This document shows positions 33,769 through 47,232 of a DNA stretch of 64,000 bases, one piece after another (position 1 is the first letter of the stretch; every line of letters begins with the position of its first letter). The notes beneath the pieces were generated by a model that was given only the letters and a program-made list of their open reading frames with translations, was not told the origin of the DNA and did not search any database. The stretch comes from Costus lasius (lineage: Eukaryota; Streptophyta; Magnoliopsida; Zingiberales; Costaceae), in contig CM050450.1 in NCBI GenBank assembly GCA_027563935.2, forward strand, positions 30,429,439 through 30,493,438, in the 5' to 3' direction. The position numbers and the translations under genes are program-made.

Positions 33769-35506
33769 CTCCTCCCTATTTATTCCCTTCCCAGCCGCTC
33801 GTCCTTGCCTTTCTCCACCGAAGAATGAGCCTTCGATCGGTACTCTCCCTCACGACTTGCTCTGCCTCCGACGATTGCTTCGGCGAGATCCCCTACTGGT
33901 GTCAACGAAGTTGAAGGACTGGCGAACGGATTTCGACGCCGCCCCTATTTCCACTCGCGATTTTAACTCGGCGACGTCTGCATCGCGTCGGACGTGATTT
34001 TTGGCAACGCTACACCTCCTCCGGCGATGTTTTGTGGACATCTCGGAGCTCCGACAAAGGGTGAAGCTTTCCCCTCTGTTTCCGGCAAGAATCAAACCCC
34101 GGCGACACTTCTCCGGCGAGTTCTGCGTACGATGCCACCGACTGGTTTTTCCCTGATTTCCGGCGACTCCGACCTCTATTCACGAATCCGACCATACGGC
34201 CGGAACCCTCTCAGCGCCGGCTACATTTCCCTACCGGAGAGCTCCGATCCGCCACTAGAAGTTACTGTTCCGGCGACACTGTAGCGGTGACGCTACTGTT
34301 CCGGTGAACCGTTTATACGCTACTGTTTTCGTGCTGACGACTCGGTTTACGCACGTGGTTGGTTCTCGCGTATCTTGGTGTTTCCGTGGTGTTATACGTT
34401 AGCACAGGGCTGTGAACTAGGTTAGTGCTCGAACCCGACTCCGTATACGTATATACGAATGCATGCGGTTAACCCGAACACATGTATTAGATGGTTAACT
34501 ATAAAATAACTTTGGATCCGATCGGATGGTATAACGAACCCGGATTGGCATGATTATTAATAAATATGATTAAAATGGATTAAATGGAACACTGTAGCTT
34601 ATACGATGCTTTAACCTATTAGGACCTGTTACCTGATCTCGTGCTTATCGGGTTGGATCTGTTCTGTTCATCTGTTGTTTGAGGTAGGGATTCTACCTCT
34701 CTCCTTTGTTTCGGTGCCAACCACATGTGCAGATTAGTGGCACTTTCTTATTGTTGATATTACTGTTGATTACTATTTGATTCCGTTCTACTTTGAGTTA
34801 TATTCCTGTTGACATAACTTGTTGCATGAAACACGATATGAGTATTTTGTTATTGCATGTTTATTGGTAGTTGGTAGGTGATATGATGTCATGTTATACA
34901 TATATTGAGGGCTAGATATCTAGCGATAGATAGTCCAGTATACATCGGATACTGCCTGTGATATTTCTGTCCAAGACGCTGTGTGATCGTCTCCCTGTGT
35001 TTGACCGAGAGAGTCCGATGTTATGGGCTTGAGGTCTGATATCAGCCCAGTGAGGGGTTGTACTGAGTGTAGGATGCTACACTAGAGGGCTGTCGACGGA
35101 CAGTCGTCCCTACCGTTCGGGGAGCCATCGGTAGGGACTACTCTACTTTATAGAGTTATGGGTCGTAGACCGCTCTATGTTTATAGAGTCGAGGGTCGTG
35201 GACCAATGCTGTATCAGCTCCCAGTTTTTCTACCTGTGTATGTATTTGAGATTTGATTATACTCTATATGAGTCATGTAGAGTCTTGGTTGTAGTTATGG
35301 TAAATATTTATATCTGATCATGCACCATACAACTTGTGATATCCCTACTTAGCCTCCGGCTAACCCCCTTTGATTTGCCTCCAGGTTCTGTTGTGGCTCC
35401 TTCTGGGGCGGATTAGATAGATAGTTTGTGACTACCAGTCTGGGTGGGTCTGAGTTGCATATGAGTCAGTGTTGTATGTTATTATGTTATGTCATATCAG
35501 TCTTGT

Positions 35507-35684
35507 GACCGCTGCACCGGTCTTATTATCTGTTGGCTTGTCAACCGCTGCACCGGTCGTACTATCTGTTGGACTTATTGACCGCTGCGCCGGTCTCTTA
35601 TCTGTTTAGTCTGTCGACTGCTGCGCCGATCGCGTTGTTGGTTCTGTTGACTGCTATGCCGGTCTTGTATCTGTCTGTGGGTTT
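35507..35684. repeat. 36-bp minisatellite in the E5 LTR, five units
   Basis: Units start near 35507, 35543, 35580, 35616 and 35649, each with a core like GACCGCTGCACCGGTC, itself partly palindromic, followed by a T-rich stretch with TATCTGTTG. Confidence 0.8.
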
Positions 35685-35842
35685 GACTTATGAATATTTG
35701 TGGCTGGGTTGGCCTTTGTTATAATATATTGTTCTGTCCTGTACCTCTTGGGTTATGTGCTATCTTGTCAGGTATAGTTGTTGTTGCGTCCCGAGGCTGG
35801 GATTCCCGACGTGGATCCCAGGTGGCGCTCGGGGGCGTAACA

Positions 35843-35999
35843 ATTAGTGGTATCAGAGGGGAGTTTGGTTTAGGATCTTGTGTCTGACTTAAGGACTTAA
35901 GATCGAACACTAGGATTTAAGATCGCATTAGTATTACTCGCATCTGATTTCGATAAACCGTGATCTTACTTAATATAGTCCTTTGATTGTTGTTGGTGC
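35843..35999 (+). other. Primer site and leader of E5
   Basis: TGGTATCAGAGG at 35848-35859 is an initiator-Met type primer site. The 140 bp after it are non-coding and end at GGTGC (35995-35999), where E3 inserted; the leader continues at 52139. Confidence 0.75.
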
Positions 36000-37953
36000 T
36001 GTTGGTAAACCCCGGGGACATTTTACAATTTTTCAGAGTTATGGACATACATTTTTCGCAGTGGAAGAATGTCCCCGAAACAGGCCGGTCCCAAAAACCC
36101 AGTGAAGATTGCATGCAAGGGAGTCGACACGATAAGTTAGGAAATACCTTAAGAGCAATATAGAGCGATGTCGATGAAGGCGCCCAAGTGTTCGCCCTCT
36201 GCAGTCTCGCACACACGGATCTCTTGAGTTCTCTTCTTCCACGCCCGGTGCTAGCCTCGGGAAGAAGATCCAAGCCTTAGGGAGATACTCTACTTCACTT
36301 GCGCCACCAAGAGAGATGATGCGCCAAGAGAAGAAGGAAGACTATCCAAAAACGCCAAGCACTAATGTTCCTTGCGCCAAGAGGAAAGGAAGAAGTGGCT
36401 TGCGGTTATGGAAGAAGGAAGATGCGCCCTTACTCCAAGCACTCGCCCCTCTCCTTGTGTTCACGCCTTCAAGGAATTAATTGCACACAAGAGGGCTCGG
36501 CTAGGTGCTCTTTTATAGGGCAAGAGGCGATTTATGAAAGGCTAGGATTAAGACAAGTGGGCGGCTATGATGAGAAGGTTTGAGATAAGGAAAGTCTCCA
36601 AGACATTTCCATAATACTCATTCAACCATTCCTTTTAGAGCCCATGTCTTTCTTTGTGCGCCAAGGCCTTGCCTTGCGCCCCAAGTAATGCCATATTGGC
36701 ATTCATACCATAAGAGATTAAGGGGGAGGCGCCAATTGCTTCCTTATGAAGCAAATTGCGCCACTTCTCCCCATTATGCCCATAGGCGCCTAGGGGAGAA
36801 GATTTGTCCCCATTATACCCTTTTAGCCTCTCATCTCTTTATGAGAACTTGTTATTGGGCCTCATTGGATAATGAGCTAGCCCAAACATCATTGCATAGG
36901 TTGATTAAGCACTTGGATCCAATCCAATGCAACCCTAATCCAAATGTGACCAACCATGGTCAAATACGGGTCAACCTGCCAAAAATGAAGTTTGGCTCCA
37001 ATAACATTCTTCCATCTCATCAGGCCCATTGGCGCTGATGAAATCTCCCAATTAGATCCGAGTTATCCAATAACTTGATCATAAGGCTTCCCGATCAATA
37101 CGAGAACTCAAGTATCAAGGTGTGCGACCCTGTAGGTTCCTCTGACGCTGGCAGTGCTGACCAAAGGTCATCACAAGCAGTGAGTGGCACCTAGCAGTGC
37201 ATCGCTGCTACCCAGGTCGTTGGAATGGATATCGACATCGACATCCCCATCATCGCAACTAGGTACAGATGCATTACAGTCTCTTTGCCGTACTGATATC
37301 CGATTGGACAAGTGTGTCACCACTTGTTTTCATCCAATCACATGGCTATGACTAATACAGGTTCTTACCTGGGTATGGCCATACACTCTCAGTCATAGAA
37401 CCATAAAGGAGCTCCATGGATATCATACTTCCTTAGGAAGGGGCAAATCCTATGTCTGTCCATTGATCTTCTCATATGGGTCGTGACATGTTCAATAACA
37501 ACCGTTATGACCTCCCAGCTACGGCAAGGTGTTAGGTTGTATCAAAGCTAGTCCCTAACCATATAGAATGATCAATGACCTCAAGTCAAGGGATCAATGC
37601 ATCTCCTGTCACTTATGAGGATAACTCATGACACCAAGTCATAGCCTCATAGCGGGTCTATCCAGTATATCCCCAATGATATACTCATGTGTCTGCGTTA
37701 GCACCACGTGCCTAACCAGCCCACATACCAGTCTCACAAGTACCATAGCTGTCCCATATCCACTAAGGTACATTGACTGGGGATTATAATTCGAGCACAG
37801 ATCCAATCTGTCTCCAGGGACATTATCATGTAAGTACACAATCGCAGGTGTAGTCAAACAATGATAACGACAATGCCAGAATGATATATAAATATCAGTG
37901 TCAAGTAGTACATAAGTTGACCAAAACTAGGTCCTAGGGCATATACACCAACA
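36000..37953 (-). repeat. 3' LTR of E3 (1954 bp)
   Basis: Close copy of 50180-52133. On the minus strand it starts TGTTGGTGTATATGCCC, as in E1 and E6, and it adjoins the polypurine tract at 37955-37964. Confidence 0.94.
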
Positions 37954-37974
37954 ATCTCCCACTTGCACTAAGAC

Positions 37975-40900
37975 CTAGAAGTTGAGGAATCTCAACCCCA
38001 TATCTCTAGCGTGACCATCATGCTTCTGCTGCGCCAAAGCCTTGGTCAATGGGTCTGCCAGATTGTTCTCTGTGTCTACTCTGCTAATCTTGACATCACC
38101 TCTGTCAATGATCTCTCTGATCAGGTGAAATCTTCTGAGTATGTGTTTGGATCTTTGATGAGACCATGGTTCCTTGGCTTGTGCAATTGCTCCATTATTG
38201 TCACAGTAGAGTTCAATGGGATCCATTGCACTAGGTACCACTTGAAGATCACATAAGAACTTCCTTATCCAAACAGCTTCCTTGGCTGCCTCAGAAGCAG
38301 CCACATACTCAGCTTCGGTTGTAGAATCTGCTATGGTGGATTGCTTGAAGCTCTTCCAACATATAGCGCCTCCATTTATCTTGAACACATAGCCGGCCTG
38401 TGATCTAAAGTCGTCAGGGTCAGACTGGAACGATGCGTCAGTATAGCCCTGCATACTGAGCTCTTCCTATCCCCCATAGACCATGAACAAATCCTTAGTT
38501 CTTCTCAGATACTTTAGGATGTTCTTTACAGCCACCCAGTGCTGTAGACCTGGATTGGATTGGTATCGGCTGGTAATGCTCACAGCATATGCCACATCTG
38601 GTCTAGTGCATAACATTGCATACATGATCGATCCTACTGCCGAAGCATAAGGAATTCGACTCATGTCATCCCTCTCAGCCTGTGTTGTAGGACACTGGCT
38701 CTTTGAGAGAGTAAGGCCATGTCTCACTGGAAGGTATCCTTTCTTGGATTGCTCCATGTAGAACCTCTCCAGTACCTTATCAATGTAAGTACTTTGACTA
38801 AGGGCCAAGAGCCTCTTGGATCTATCCCGGTAGATCCTCACGCCTAGAATATAGGCGGCCTCCCCTAAGTCTTTCATCTCGAAACACTTCCCCAACCATG
38901 TCTTCACAGCTTGAAGACTAGGGATGTCGTTTCCGATGAGCAGTATGTCATCAACATACAAGACTAGAAAAATTACCAAGCTCCCACTGAATTTTCTGTA
39001 TACACAGGCGTCATCTTCGCTTTTGATAAAACCATAATCTCTCACGGCCTCATCAAATCGAAGATTCCAACTTCGAGATGCTTGCTTTAATCCATAGATG
39101 GACCTCTTTAGCCTGCAGACCTTATTAGGCTCTGCAGGATGGATGAAGCCATCAGGTTGTGTCATATACACATCCTCAGTCAGCTTCCCGTTAAGGAACG
39201 CTGTTTCACATCCATCTGCCATATCTCATAATCATGATATGCAGCTATAGCAAGCAGAATCCGAATGCATTTAATCATGGCAACTGGCGAGAAGGTTTCA
39301 TCATAGTCCACCCCGTGAACTTGTTTGAATCCTTTAGCCACTAGTCTACCCTTATAGGTAACTATTTTGCCATCCATGTCTGTCTTCTTCTTGAAGACCC
39401 ATTTACACCCTATGGGTTTTACCCCATCAGGCAGCTCAACCAAATCCCAGACTTGGTTAGCCGACATGGAATCCATCTCAGATCTCATGGCGTCAAGCCA
39501 TTTCTCGGAGTCCGGTCCACTGACCGCCTCATCATAGGTTCTAGGTTCATCCTCAATGATGAAGATCCCATCGTGTTGGGTCGGTAGCGACCCATACCTT
39601 TCAGGTGCACGACGAATTCTCCCAGACCTACGCGGGACCTGTGTCTGAGCCTCAGGTTGCCTAGCAACCGGTGCAGGTGGCTCAGATTCCTTCTCTTTGT
39701 CTTGTGCTTGCACTTGGACCTCATCCAAGTCAAACTTCCTCCCACTAACTTCTTTCATAAGAAATTCTTTCTCTAGAAAGACAGCACCCCGAGCAACAAA
39801 AACTTTGTTCTCGGTTGGGACATAGAAGTAGTATCCTTTAGTTTCCTTAGGATACCCCCACAAACACACACTTATCAGATCTAGGTTCTAGCTTGCTAGA
39901 ATCTTGACGTTTGACATAAGCCTCACATCCCCAGATCCTGATAAACGTGAGATTAGGGCGTCTTCCACTCCATACCTCGTATGGTATTTTGGAGACACTC
40001 TTAGATGGAACATTATTCAGTATTAGAGAAGCTGTTTCTAGTGCATGCCCCCAGAATGATGAAGGTAGAGTTGCATGACTCATCATGGATCGAACCATAT
40101 CCAATAAAGTTCGATTTCTCCTTTCAGACACACCATTCCATTGAGGTGTTCCAGGAGGAGTGAGTTGGGATATGATCCCACACTCTCTCAGATAGTCAAA
40201 GAACTCACCACTCAGGTATTCTCCACCTCGATCTGATCGAAGAGCTTTAATGGATCTTCCAAGCTGGTTCTCTACTTCATTCTTGAACTCCTTGAATTTC
40301 TCAAAGGATTCAGATTTATGTCTTATTAAGTAGATATAACCATACCTACTGAAGTCATCAGTAAAGGTAATGAAGTAGCTGTACCCTCCTCTGGCTTGTT
40401 TATTGAAGGGCCCACACACATCAGTATGTATGAGATCCAATAAACCTTCTGCCCTCTCACCAATCTTGGTGAAGGGCGCCTTTGTCATCTTCCCTAATAA
40501 ACAAGGTTCACAAGTATCAAATTCCTCCAAGGAACTTGAATCTAACAATCCATTTGCATGGAGTTGTTGGATGCGATTCTTGTTTATATGGGCTAATCGA
40601 TAGTGCCATAGGAAAGCACCAACTGAACCACTCAGTTTGGTCCTCTTATTGCTTATGTTACAAATAGAACTTTCCATATCCAAGATATATAGACCATTGC
40701 ACAAAGTGCCCTTCCCATAGAACATATTTGCAAATGAAAAAGAACAGGAGTTCTTATTTATTTCAAATTTAAATCCTTTCCTCGCCAAGCAAGGAATGGA
40801 TACAATATTCTTTGTTAGCGAAGGTACACAAAAGCAATTGTCTAGTTCTAATTGAAGTCCAGAAGGCAAGGAGAGAGTCAGAACGCCTACAGCAACAGCA

Positions 40901-41895
40901 GCAACCTGTGCCCCGTTTCCAACGCGTAGGTCAATCTCTCCAGGCAACACCGATCTACTTTTCTTGAGCCCCTGCATATTTGTACAAATATGAGCTCCAC
41001 ATGCGGTATCCAATACCCATGACATAGAAGTAGAAAGGTTGACTTCTGTAACATAAATACCTGAGCTAGAAGTTAAGGCCAAGCCTTTCTTCTCCTCATT
41101 CTGAAGCTGCCTACAGTCCCTTCTCCAGTGGCCCTGCTCGCCACAGTGAAAACACCTCTGTTCCTTTGACTTCCTCGCCCTTTTCTTCAGTGCTTTGGTA
41201 GGACCTCTGGCACTGCTCTTAGCACGTGCCTTACCCTTCTTCTTTATCTTCTTGGTCGCAGGGACCAAAAGAACAGAATTGGGTTTGGTCTTACCCATCT
41301 CTCGCTCGGCTGTTTGGAGCATATTCATCAATTCCTCCCGTGTGCACTCAATCCGGTTCATGTTGAAGTTAATGATAAACGGACTGAAGCTAGGGGGCAG
41401 GGAATGAAGAATAAGATCCACAACCAGCTCGTTGTCTATGGTGTGTCCCAGTCTCCTGAGATGATCCACATTCCCAATGAGTTTGAGAACATGGGGTCTC
41501 ACTGGTGCACCTTCAGACAACTTGCACCGAAAGACTGCTTTGGCGGTGTCAAATCTCTCAGTTCTAGCCTGAGCCTCGAACATCTATTTCAGACAAGTAA
41601 TCATCTGAAAAGCGTTCTGCTCCTCATATTGCACCTGCAGTTCAGGTGCCATACTGGCTAGCATAAGACATGCAACCTCTAAAGAGTCATCCTGATGCTT
41701 TCTAAAAGCATCTCTATCTGCCGTTCGGGCATTAGGCGGAGGAGCCGCAGGAAGAGGCTGTTCAAGGACATACAGCTTCTTCTCGAGCTTGAGGACTATC
41801 CTCAAATTCCGATGCCAGTCCATAAAGTTAGTTCCAACTAACTTATCCTTATCAAGGAGTGATCGCAGTGATAATCCGCCAGTGTTCGTAGCCAT
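37975..41895 (-). pseudogene. Copia gag-pol of E3
   Basis: ATG at 41895 (MATNTGGLSLRSLL). Gag has a TAG at 41584-41586. The zinc knuckle CFHCGEQGHWRRDC, protease DTACGAH, complete integrase motifs, reverse transcriptase with YVDD (38947-38958) and RNase H are all present. A one-base insertion in a G run near 39858 shifts the phase, and a one-base loss near 39206, in the MDVKTAFLNG codons, restores it. TAG at 38467-38469 falls before the EELSMQGYTDASF segment. The same G-run insertion is present in E6. The product would be gag plus replication enzymes; this copy cannot make them. Confidence 0.93.
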
Positions 41896-43539
41896 TGTTC
41901 TACAACACCCAAGAAGAACAGATTAGTACTACTTCGAATCATTTAAACTGGACTTGTTTTAAATGACCATGGCTCCCACTATTTTATATTCGAATTGACA
42001 ACCCACAAAGTCAATCGGGAAGTTTAAAACTTCCTAGTGAGATGGGATCCTTATTTCACATGAGGCTTTGCGTCCCACGAGGGTGGGATGAGATGCACAA
42101 AGTAACCCATGCTTCCTAAGGTGGGCGCGCCGGCCGGTTGCTCCAAGCAACTCCCCTTGTTGAGACAGTCTGGGCATTTCATGTCCTGCGAGGGCTGGAT
42201 ACAACATGAAACCTTTACCTCTCAACGATGCCTCTAGACTTTCACCATGTGCCCAGCACATGTGAACTTCTAGTCAAGTCCATTCCTAACCGTTATGCCC
42301 AGGGCCAACGAGTTTCCTTGCGAAGGCACGCCCAGGTTAAAACTGGACTGGGGAAACCATTGCCACCACGCACTTTCTAAAGATAAGTGGGTGTGTCCCA
42401 CGAGGGTGGGAAACAATTCACAACTCCACTGATCGATAGCTTAGTGAGGGCTACGCGTTAGAAGGCTACCAGACTTGATATTTTAATTGAGGGTTTTTGT
42501 TTAAGGTCTCATCATCTCAGTTTTATCTTATGTCTATCATTATAGGCATGCAATCCTATATTGATAACATAATGGTAAAACATTTCAGGCATGCTTCTGC
42601 AGATAATAATAAAAGCAGTAAAGGATGATGTGATCATATCCTATACAAGACATTGAACCAATCCATGCCATGAAATAGGTTCAACTCTTGTCCTAGAACT
42701 CAAGCCCCAAAACTAGACCTAGCCTAGCCGACCTCTAGCTTGAACTTCAAGGTTGGCTCCAAGGTCCTTCTCTCATGGTTTAGCTCTCAAACCGTAGAGG
42801 AATACTTTCGAAGTTCCCCATAGGTTCGGCCAATGCCATGGTCTTCCTCCAAGGAAGGTGCGCCACCATGCAAGGGGACAAAACCTTTTTCGCCACCAAG
42901 CAACCAAGCACCAGCTTGCATGCACCACCTTGCATGCTTGCGCCATCAAGCAAGATGCGAGCATCAAGGTCCAAGAAGGATGCGCCTTAGCCCTTAATCT
43001 TCCTCTTAATTTTTTTTTACAAAAATAATGAAAAAGATGGCACGCAGGCCGCACAAGGATACATCGCAGGCATGCAAGAGGGGGGCTTGACTAATGATCA
43101 CAACACCATGCACAATCAAGGTATTTACTCATGCAATTCTACATGCTCATGAAAAACATAAAATCTGAAATTTTACTTTTTCACAAAACCAGTTTCTTTT
43201 CTCATCTTCTTCTCACAAGTCTTTTGGTTTATTGCGATTTATTTTTCATGATGATTTCAGAGATCCATTCGGCTGGCAATTTTGTCAGATCAAGAGACTT
43301 GGCCAGTCCGAAGACACAATGCCCGTCCTACTTGACAAAATTACATGCGCCTTTGATCTTTAAATCAAACAAGAAAAATAGTCCAAATATTCAAAAGAGA
43401 TTGAGAGGATGATAGAAACAAGAAACCCTAATTTTTCTACTTTTAGAAAAATCGATTGCCATGCATCATGCTATTTACGAAAATAGAGATATGGCATGTG
43501 AGCATGGAAGAAAAGCATAAAACATCGTTCGAGTCTTGC
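41896..43539 (-). other. Untranslated leader of E3
   Basis: No sustained ORF. Hairpins H3 (42074-42087), H2 (42185-42198) and H1 (42397-42410) have the CCTC loop on the minus strand, and the 10-bp stem-loop is at 43278-43342. The leader is broken by E4 at 43545; a few bases and the primer site continue at 50167. Confidence 0.78.
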
Positions 43540-43544
43540 AAGTC

Positions 43545-45674
43545 TGATGTGGTGGGCAAACACATGATTAGAATTTTTTTATATTTTGAAATAAAATACT
43601 AAACTCAATCAGCAGCCAAAAATGCAGGGCAAAAAAATGATCAATTAGAAAAGTAGCTATGCCTTAGAGATGGTTCTAGTGATCAATAATGAAAACTAAT
43701 AAAGCCAAATAGCAGAGTGAAGTGTGTTCTTTTCAATCGTATCAAAAATGTAGTGTCATTATCAGTCAGTCAAATAGGGCATCTCCAAAAAAAATGACTA
43801 TTCAGATCAGCAAACTAAAGCAGCAAAGAAAATTATCAAACTTGAAAGTTTGCTATGCGTTTTAAGATGAACCATTCATTCTTTCATGGAGATAACTAAT
43901 TCCAGAGATAGATCAAGATGGCGTGCTTCGTAATCATATCAAAGTTATAGACTTTGGCTCCACCAAGTGCTCAAAATACCTGCAACAAAAACACTACTCA
44001 AATTAGTTCATAAAACGATTACAGGAAAATTACATCAGATATGAAAAGTTGCTATTGTTTTCAGGTTGATCCATTGTGGCTTCAGTTCGATCAACTCATC
44101 CAACTATTAGAGCAAGATGAGTTCTTCATATTGGCATCAAAGATCAGGGTTTTCATTTCGCCGATTGCTTAAGATATCTGCAAGAAGAGGCTTAGTCAGA
44201 TTATTCGAATTAATAGTAAACATAAGCCTGAAACAAGAAAACTGGGAGACAGGGGAGATCGCGAGTGGAGCAGGGTTGACGTTTGTGGTCGCCGTTCGTC
44301 GTAGAGGGCACAAACGCAAAACCTGTTACGACTGTAGGTCGTGATGATGAAGGCAAAGGGATGGCCAGAGTTTGGGCGCGGACGGTGGTTGGTCGGAGGA
44401 GGACGGTGCTGGAAGGCGGAGACGCGCTTGTTCAGCAGAACAGGGGATGCGCGCCAGCGAAACAGGGGCAGCCGGAGATCATCGGAGACGGCTAAGTCTC
44501 CCGACCTGCTACAACTGGAAGTTCTCCTAACCAAGGCGAACGGGTGGCCGGAGTTTGGGATCGATCGGTGACTGATCGGAGGAGATCGACGGCGATCAGT
44601 GGTGAAGGGCGGAAGTAGGGGCGTGAGCTGAGGCGTCACCGGAAATCTTCTGATTCCGGCGATCCAGACGTCGGATGGGGCGATCCCTCCGGTTGTGGGT
44701 TCGACTAGAACTGTAGAAGGCGTGGTTGAAATTTGAGGACGATCCGTCGGTTGGATCGTCGCTGGCGGCGAGGCGAACGGAGAGTCCAAGGCTGGACTCG
44801 GCTGGAAGCTGGGTGTGGAATGCGACAGCGGCGGAAGGTTGTTTAAGCGTGACAGAGGTGGAAGATGGAACGCGTAGCGATGAGAAGGATGCAGCACGGT
44901 AGAGATTCCAAGTCCATGTAAGATTAGAGGAGACGATAGTGAAGAAGTTCCAAATCAATGAAACCTTCAGCTACCAGAGGAGGAAGGGAAGAATCCGATA
45001 AAACCAAACGAAAACCATTTCCATTTCAATGTCAAAATCTTGTCTACTAACAAATACATTGGGGGAGATTACATTTATAGAACAACAAAGAGGAGATAGG
45101 CATGCGTTGAAGCTCCTTGTGAACGATGACTAGGGAAGATAGTGAGCTCTAAGCTTTTTTTTTTGTGACCGTTGGCTGCAAGTTCCAACGTTCACTTCTT
45201 CTATGGGTAAGCTGCAGTTTGTCTCCTTTGCTCTCAATGTCAGTTTACTGCATTTGGCAAAGCTTCTCGTTTGAGCTGGGAACTTTCTTCTTCCATACAC
45301 TGGCTAAAAACCTGCATTCCTTTCTTGTTCAAGTTAGCTGCAACGGGTGCAAGGGCAACTCATCTTTGTGGGGCCTTGGAGGAGATTTTTTTTTTGGCAG
45401 CAACCTGGGCTTCATCTCTTGGCTGGATTATCTTTTAAACTTGATTAGCTTGAGCTAAACTTGGGCTTGATGGTTTGACCTTGATAATTCATTCAAAGGG
45501 CATAACCTCACATTCATGACATGACAAATAATTAGGATTAGTGATTCTATGAAGTCAAATTTTAAATATAAACATTGACGAAGTCTTAAGTTCAATCAAG
45601 ATATACGATAATTATGCAAAAATTTGACAAAGTCAAAATTAAGTCAAATATTTTGTGAAAATGCTCCTGCATCA
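43545..45674 (-). repeat. 3' LTR of E4
   Basis: Starts TGATGTGGTGGGC (plus view) and ends CTCCTGCATCA. The sequence next to it inside the element, rich in G on the minus strand (GAACCGGGGGTGTA), is a candidate polypurine tract. The middle (44280-44900) is GC-rich. Confidence 0.93.
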
Positions 45675-45741
45675 TACACCCCCGGTTCAAATGTTTCTAC
45701 TCCCGGAGAAACTTAGGTTAATTAAAAATGACTAGCAACAA

Positions 45742-47232
45742 TTAAACTACTAGCATGGAAATAAACAATTTATCACGCTTAGGTGGAGGCCTATAAGTGT
45801 ATTCATCTTTGAGGATAGGTAGGAAGAGAAGTTGATCATGCATTAATTGAGTGGGTTGTCTTGTTTTAACCCCTAATGTACTTCTCACAATCAATAAGCA
45901 GGGTGATAGAAAATTCATATTAAGACAAGCTAGATTAGCATGCTCATGTTTTCTTTTATAGCATCCAAATAGAAGAGAGGAAGGAATAACAAAATCATAT
46001 GCATTCAATGGGAGTTGTGTTGGAGAGAAATTAATACCCATAAAATTAAGATATTGCATGTCATGGTTCATGGGAGGGGCAATCACAAACTCAATTGGCT
46101 CTAAAGATTTAGGCATCACAAAGTTAAAATGTTCAAGTTGAGTGGTTTCTATGTGTGCCTTAAATGTGTGGGTAGAAGGGTTTAAGATACAAGACTCAAG
46201 GCTCATAGGATCTTCAAATTATAAGGTTTCTCCTAATGGTTTAGAATGAGGGTCTAAGTCAATTTCAAAAGGATCTAACCTAGGTTCAAAGTGTGGTTCA
46301 AGAAGACCTATGGATGTGGGTTCCACTTGACTCTCTAAGTCATTAATGGTAAATGTTCCAAACTTAAGTTGTGGTATGCCTAATGGAGTCTCTATGGGCA
46401 ATCGATTCTCACATGAGTTAATAATGGGTTCCTTAGTTGGAATAGATGTGGTAGACTCAAGTTGAGGCATGTTTTCTAAAGAACCTATGGGTATGGGCCC
46501 TAAAATTGAAGGTAATGGTACTTCATGATTTATTTCTTCAAATTTAGTGCTTTCATCAAGACATGATTTAGGTTCTAAAGTAGGCTTTAAGGTTTGGTTG
46601 AACTCTAGAGGATTAGGACTCTCTTGTTTAACTTGTAAGTGGGGCTTTCTTAATTTCTCCATTGATTGTTGCAACTTTTTCATATGCTCCTTGAACTCAT
46701 GTTGCAACTTTTTAGTTTGCTCCCTTAACTCATCATAAGGGTGAATTATGTGTGGCAACCCTTTATGAATAAAACTATAACTCCAAGGGTTGTGAAAATA
46801 GTGTCCTTGATAATCACGCATGAATTCATTCCCTAATAAGATGTCAAATCCTTCTAAACTCATTACATCACACCAAATTTCAGTTTTCATATTGCCTAAT
46901 TGAATAGGAACTAAGCATTGAAAGTCAACTAAAGTTTTAGTATAGTCTTCCCAAGTTATGACATATGGATAATCATGTTTTTGTATGGTGAGGCCAAATT
47001 GCTCAATGACTTTGGGAGATATAACATTAAACTTGACTTGATGATCAATAATAGTTTTACTATTATAACCATTGCACAAAGTGTATATTGTGAAACAACT
47101 AGGCCTATGAGTAAGAACCCTATATTTAAATGTTGTAAAACTAAGTGTAAGAGCCTTTCGTTTCCTAACAGTTATTAGTTCTGTTCTAGCTATAACTTCC
47201 TGTTGAGTAAAATAACGCATGATGATAAACAA
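45742..47232 (-). pseudogene. Degenerate gypsy-type protease ORF of E4
   Basis: One frame of about 496 codons with TAA at 46219-46221 dividing it into 337 and 154 codons. The N-terminal half resembles a gypsy retropepsin: TIIDHQVKFNVISPKVIEQF aligns with the usual catalytic block, but D-H-Q stands where D-S/T-G is needed; FDILLGNEFMRDYQG follows. Then come a Lys/Glu-rich, probably coiled segment (ELREQTKKLQHEFKEHMKKL) and a Pro/Glu-rich linker. The C-terminal half has no recognisable domain. I infer loss of protease activity. It could still be a gag-like or accessory product of a parasitic element. Confidence 0.65.

Larger units (their letters stand above)
33629..35842 (+). repeat. 5' LTR of gypsy element E5 (2214 bp)
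   Basis: Inverted ends TGTTACG and CGTAACA, followed at 35848 by an initiator-Met primer site. The 5' flank TTTAC (33624-33628) is the likely target duplication; its partner lies outside the window. The LTR has a 26-bp repeat cluster near its start, a GC-rich middle with many TCCGGCGA motifs (33990-34290), and a 36-bp minisatellite near its end. The form suggests a Tekay/Del-type chromovirus (inference). Confidence 0.82.

Noticed and set aside
33990..34290. GC-rich stretch with CCGGCG motifs resembling a coding exon
   Set aside because: It lies inside the E5 LTR, with ORFs overlapping in several frames and none carrying a domain; similar GC-rich blocks occur in the E4 LTRs.
35507..35684. Regular repeats that might suggest a CRISPR-like array
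   Set aside because: The units are adjacent minisatellite copies without unique spacers, in a plant LTR.
44196..44897. 233-codon proline-rich ORF in the E4 3' LTR, minus strand
   Set aside because: It lies in a GC-rich part of the LTR. The 5' LTR copy has a stop codon at the matching Trp position (near 49147), and composition alone explains its length.
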